From Streptomyces akebiae (GTDB taxonomy: Bacteria; Actinomycetota; Actinomycetes; Streptomycetales; Streptomycetaceae): 64,000 nt of DNA. Positions 63,201 to 64,000 of the stretch are shown here, piece by piece. Below the pieces are notes generated by a model. It did not search any database. It had not been told where the DNA came from and saw only the letters and a list, made by a program, of their open reading frames with translations. The stretch spans positions 124,001 to 188,000 of the forward strand of contig NZ_CP080648.1 in NCBI RefSeq assembly GCF_019599145.1, in the 5' to 3' direction. Position numbers and translations under genes: made by a program. The number at the start of each line of letters is the position of its first letter. Within the stretch, counting starts at the first letter, position 1.

Positions 63201-64000
63201 CTCGCTGCGCTACCGGGTGACCTGGCGGCCGCTCACCGGCCTCACTCCGGTGACGGCCGGCGGCCACTGGCTGACCGTGCTGCCCGCCGAGCGCCGCCCC
63301 GACCCCTTGACGGCCGCTGTACCGGCCGCGCTGCGCGACGCCGGCGCCCTGGTCACCGAACTGCCCGTCGGCCTCCTCACGCAGACCGACCGGGGAGAAC
63401 TCGCCGAGCTCCTGAAGGAGTCCGCCGCCGCCGACGGCCCGTACACCGGCGTGGTGTCGCTGCTCGGCCTGGAAGACACCCCGTCCGCCACCCACCCCGC
63501 GCTGTCCGCGGGCCTGGCCGGGACCGTCCTGCTCACCCAGGCCGCCGGCGACGCCGGGATCGAGGCGCCGCTGTGGGCGCTGACCCGCGGCGCCGTCGCC
63601 ATCGGCTCCGCCGAGCAGGTCGGCAGCCCGCGCCAGGCCGCGCTGTGGGGCTTCGGACGGGTCGCGGCCCTCGAACACCCCGGCCGCTGGGGCGGACTGA
63701 TCGACCTGCCCGACGCCCTCGACGAGACGTCGGCCGCCCTGCTGGTGGCCCTCCTCACCGGCACGACGGGCGAGGACCAGACCGCTCTGCGCCCCTCGGG
63801 CGCCTTCGCCCGGCGCGTCGCGCCCGCCCTGGCCGCCGACCCGGACGGCACCGGCCCCTGGCGCCCGGACGGCACCGTTCTCATCACCGGCGGCACCGGC
63901 GCGCTCGGTGTCCGCACGGCACGGCTCCTCGCCGAACGGGGCGCCAGCCACGTGGTGCTGGCCGGACGTCGCGGCCCGGAAGCACCGGGCATGGCCGACC
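60283..64000 (+). CDS. type I polyketide synthase, 3' partial (PKS gene 4)
   Basis: The first 1,239 codons of another PKS, running off the window. Docking helix (MADDQKLLQYLKRV...) at residues 1-33, KS from 34 with active-site Cys at 60874-60876, AT from ~556 with GHSVGE and HAFH (malonyl type), a dimerisation element and KR structural half, then the catalytic KR begins at ~1196 and is cut after its nucleotide-binding loop. I prefer ATG 60283 because AGGGA sits 6 nt upstream and the KS then starts at residue 34, as in genes 2 and 3. An in-frame GTG at 60232 overlaps the gene 3 stop (GTGA) and would add 17 residues; it also has AAGGAG/GGGA upstream and cannot be excluded. The tight junction implies translational coupling to gene 3. 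Confidence 0.93.
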   Translation, partial: MADDQKLLQYLKRVTADLAETRQRLAEAEGREREPLAVVGTACRYPGGADNPEGLWELVREGRDAIGDLPAARGWGVPGGPDALPALKGGFIDDADRFDAALFGISPREALTMDPQQRVLLETVWQALERAGIPPLSLRATRTGVFVGAGSSGYGGGARPPEGSEGHLMTGMAGSVLSGRISYTFGFEGPAFTVDTACSSSLVAVHQAARALHSGECDLAVTAGVAVLADLGMFGEFGRHGGLSPDGRCKSFGAGADGTGWSEGAGVVLLERLSDARANGHHVHAVLCGSAVNSDGSTNGLTAPNGRAQRAVIRAALADARLLPSEVDAVEAHGTGTRLGDPIEAEALLGMYGQGREEPLWLGSVKSNIGHAQAAAGMAGLIKMIEALRHGVLPRTLHAAEPSPHIDWSTGAVRLLDEERPWAPAGRPRRAGISSFGLSGTNAHVILGEAPAPDPGAAVPAASPVAAPTVVPCPVSGRTAEALAEQARRLGAELDAQPDLDLLDIGRTLATTRSPLEHRAVVLAGDRADLAAGLSALAAGRTLAGLVRGEATGDARLVLLFTGQGSQRTGMGRELHSAFPVFADAFDAVCARLDSATGPGLRELVFGDGDSEDGGALDRTVHAQAGLFALEVALFRLLESWGTAPDHLVGHSVGELAAAHVAGVLSLDDACTLVAARGRLMQALPDGGAMLAVQTSEDALELPDGVDLAAVNGPASVTVSGDADAIAALEERLRSQGVRVKRLTVSHAFHSHLMEPMLDDFAAVARSLTYHPPTLPVVSTLTGGPVNADTLCDPRYWVRQVRETVRFADAVSWTHDHGAGVFLELGPGGTLAAAARDSLPAPGVSGGPTVTATLRPGRPEPETLLSALAAAHTAGAAVDWQAVFDCWGGRRIPLPTYAFHRDRYWVEPGTAAPADPVATTADPAADRFWNAVEQADAGLLAETVGLPDAAAVEPLLPALTRWRNDHRNRVRADSLRYRVTWRPLTGLTPVTAGGHWLTVLPAERRPDPLTAAVPAALRDAGALVTELPVGLLTQTDRGELAELLKESAAADGPYTGVVSLLGLEDTPSATHPALSAGLAGTVLLTQAAGDAGIEAPLWALTRGAVAIGSAEQVGSPRQAALWGFGRVAALEHPGRWGGLIDLPDALDETSAALLVALLTGTTGEDQTALRPSGAFARRVAPALAADPDGTGPWRPDGTVLITGGTGALGVRTARLLAERGASHVVLAGRRGPEAPGMAD
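60382..64000 (+). other. module m14 (partial): KS-AT(malonyl)-KR...
   Basis: KS 60382-~61620, Cys 60874-60876. This KS diverges from the others at several usually constant places (GFEGPAFTVD, VAVHQAARAL, NSDGSTNGL). AT ~61950-63000 has GHSVGE (serine 62236-62238) and HAFH 62521-62532: malonyl type, but not part of the homogenised AT cassette. A dimerisation element (FWNAVEQADAGLLAETV) and the KR structural half follow directly, so there is no DH or ER. The catalytic KR starts near 63868 with TGGTGALG and is cut at the window end before its active site. Stereotype and ACP cannot be read. Confidence 0.92.

Overview
The window is a continuous stretch of a giant modular type I polyketide synthase (PKS) locus, all on the + strand. 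The very high G+C, the strong preference for G or C at codon position 3, GTG starts, and near-absence of TTA, CTA and TCA codons point to an actinomycete, most probably Streptomyces or a close relative. No loading module, thioesterase, tailoring enzyme, regulator, transporter, RNA gene or mobile element is inside the window; both ends cut through PKS genes.

Layout: PKS gene 1 (1-10102, 5' end missing) holds the end of one module (KR-ACP) and two complete KS-AT-KR-ACP modules. PKS gene 2 (10139-39811, 9,890 aa, about 1 MDa) holds six modules. A 258-bp gap follows, the only sizeable non-coding stretch, with a hairpin, a promoter candidate and an A+T-rich leader. PKS gene 3 (40070-60235, 6,721 aa) holds four modules. 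PKS gene 4 (from 60283, 3' end missing) begins with KS-AT and the first residues of a KR. I number the modules m1-m14 by position in the window only; the true module numbers are unknown.

Domain content, with malonyl (mal) or methylmalonyl (mmal) read from AT motifs: m1 (..KR-ACP); m2 mal KR; m3 mal KR; m4 mal DH-ER-KR; m5 mal KR; m6 mal KR; m7 mal DH-KR; m8 atypical AT, DH-KR; m9 mal KR; m10 mmal KR; m11 mal KR; m12 mal KR; m13 mmal DH-ER-KR; m14 mal KR (cut). Every KS keeps Cys-His-His and every visible ACP keeps the phosphopantetheine serine, so all modules look competent. If the proteins act in gene order, the growing chain passes by docking helices from protein 1 to 2 to 3 to 4. It gains a sparsely methylated polyol: hydroxyls (m1-m3), a methylene (m4), hydroxyls (m5, m6), a conjugated diene (m7, m8), four hydroxyls in a row (m9-m12), then a fully reduced propionate (m13). 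That pattern fits a large polyol macrolide or linear polyol. I do not recognise the specific product.

The most interesting points are: the m8 AT, whose HAFH specificity box is LAAH next to a GHSTGE nucleophile motif, suggesting an unusual extender unit; the m13 AT, with GASQGE instead of GHSQGE; and extensive near-identical DNA blocks shared between modules, especially m11/m12 and the malonyl AT cassettes. These blocks have a distinct codon style and make the m11 KR a visible mosaic of m10-like and m12-like halves.
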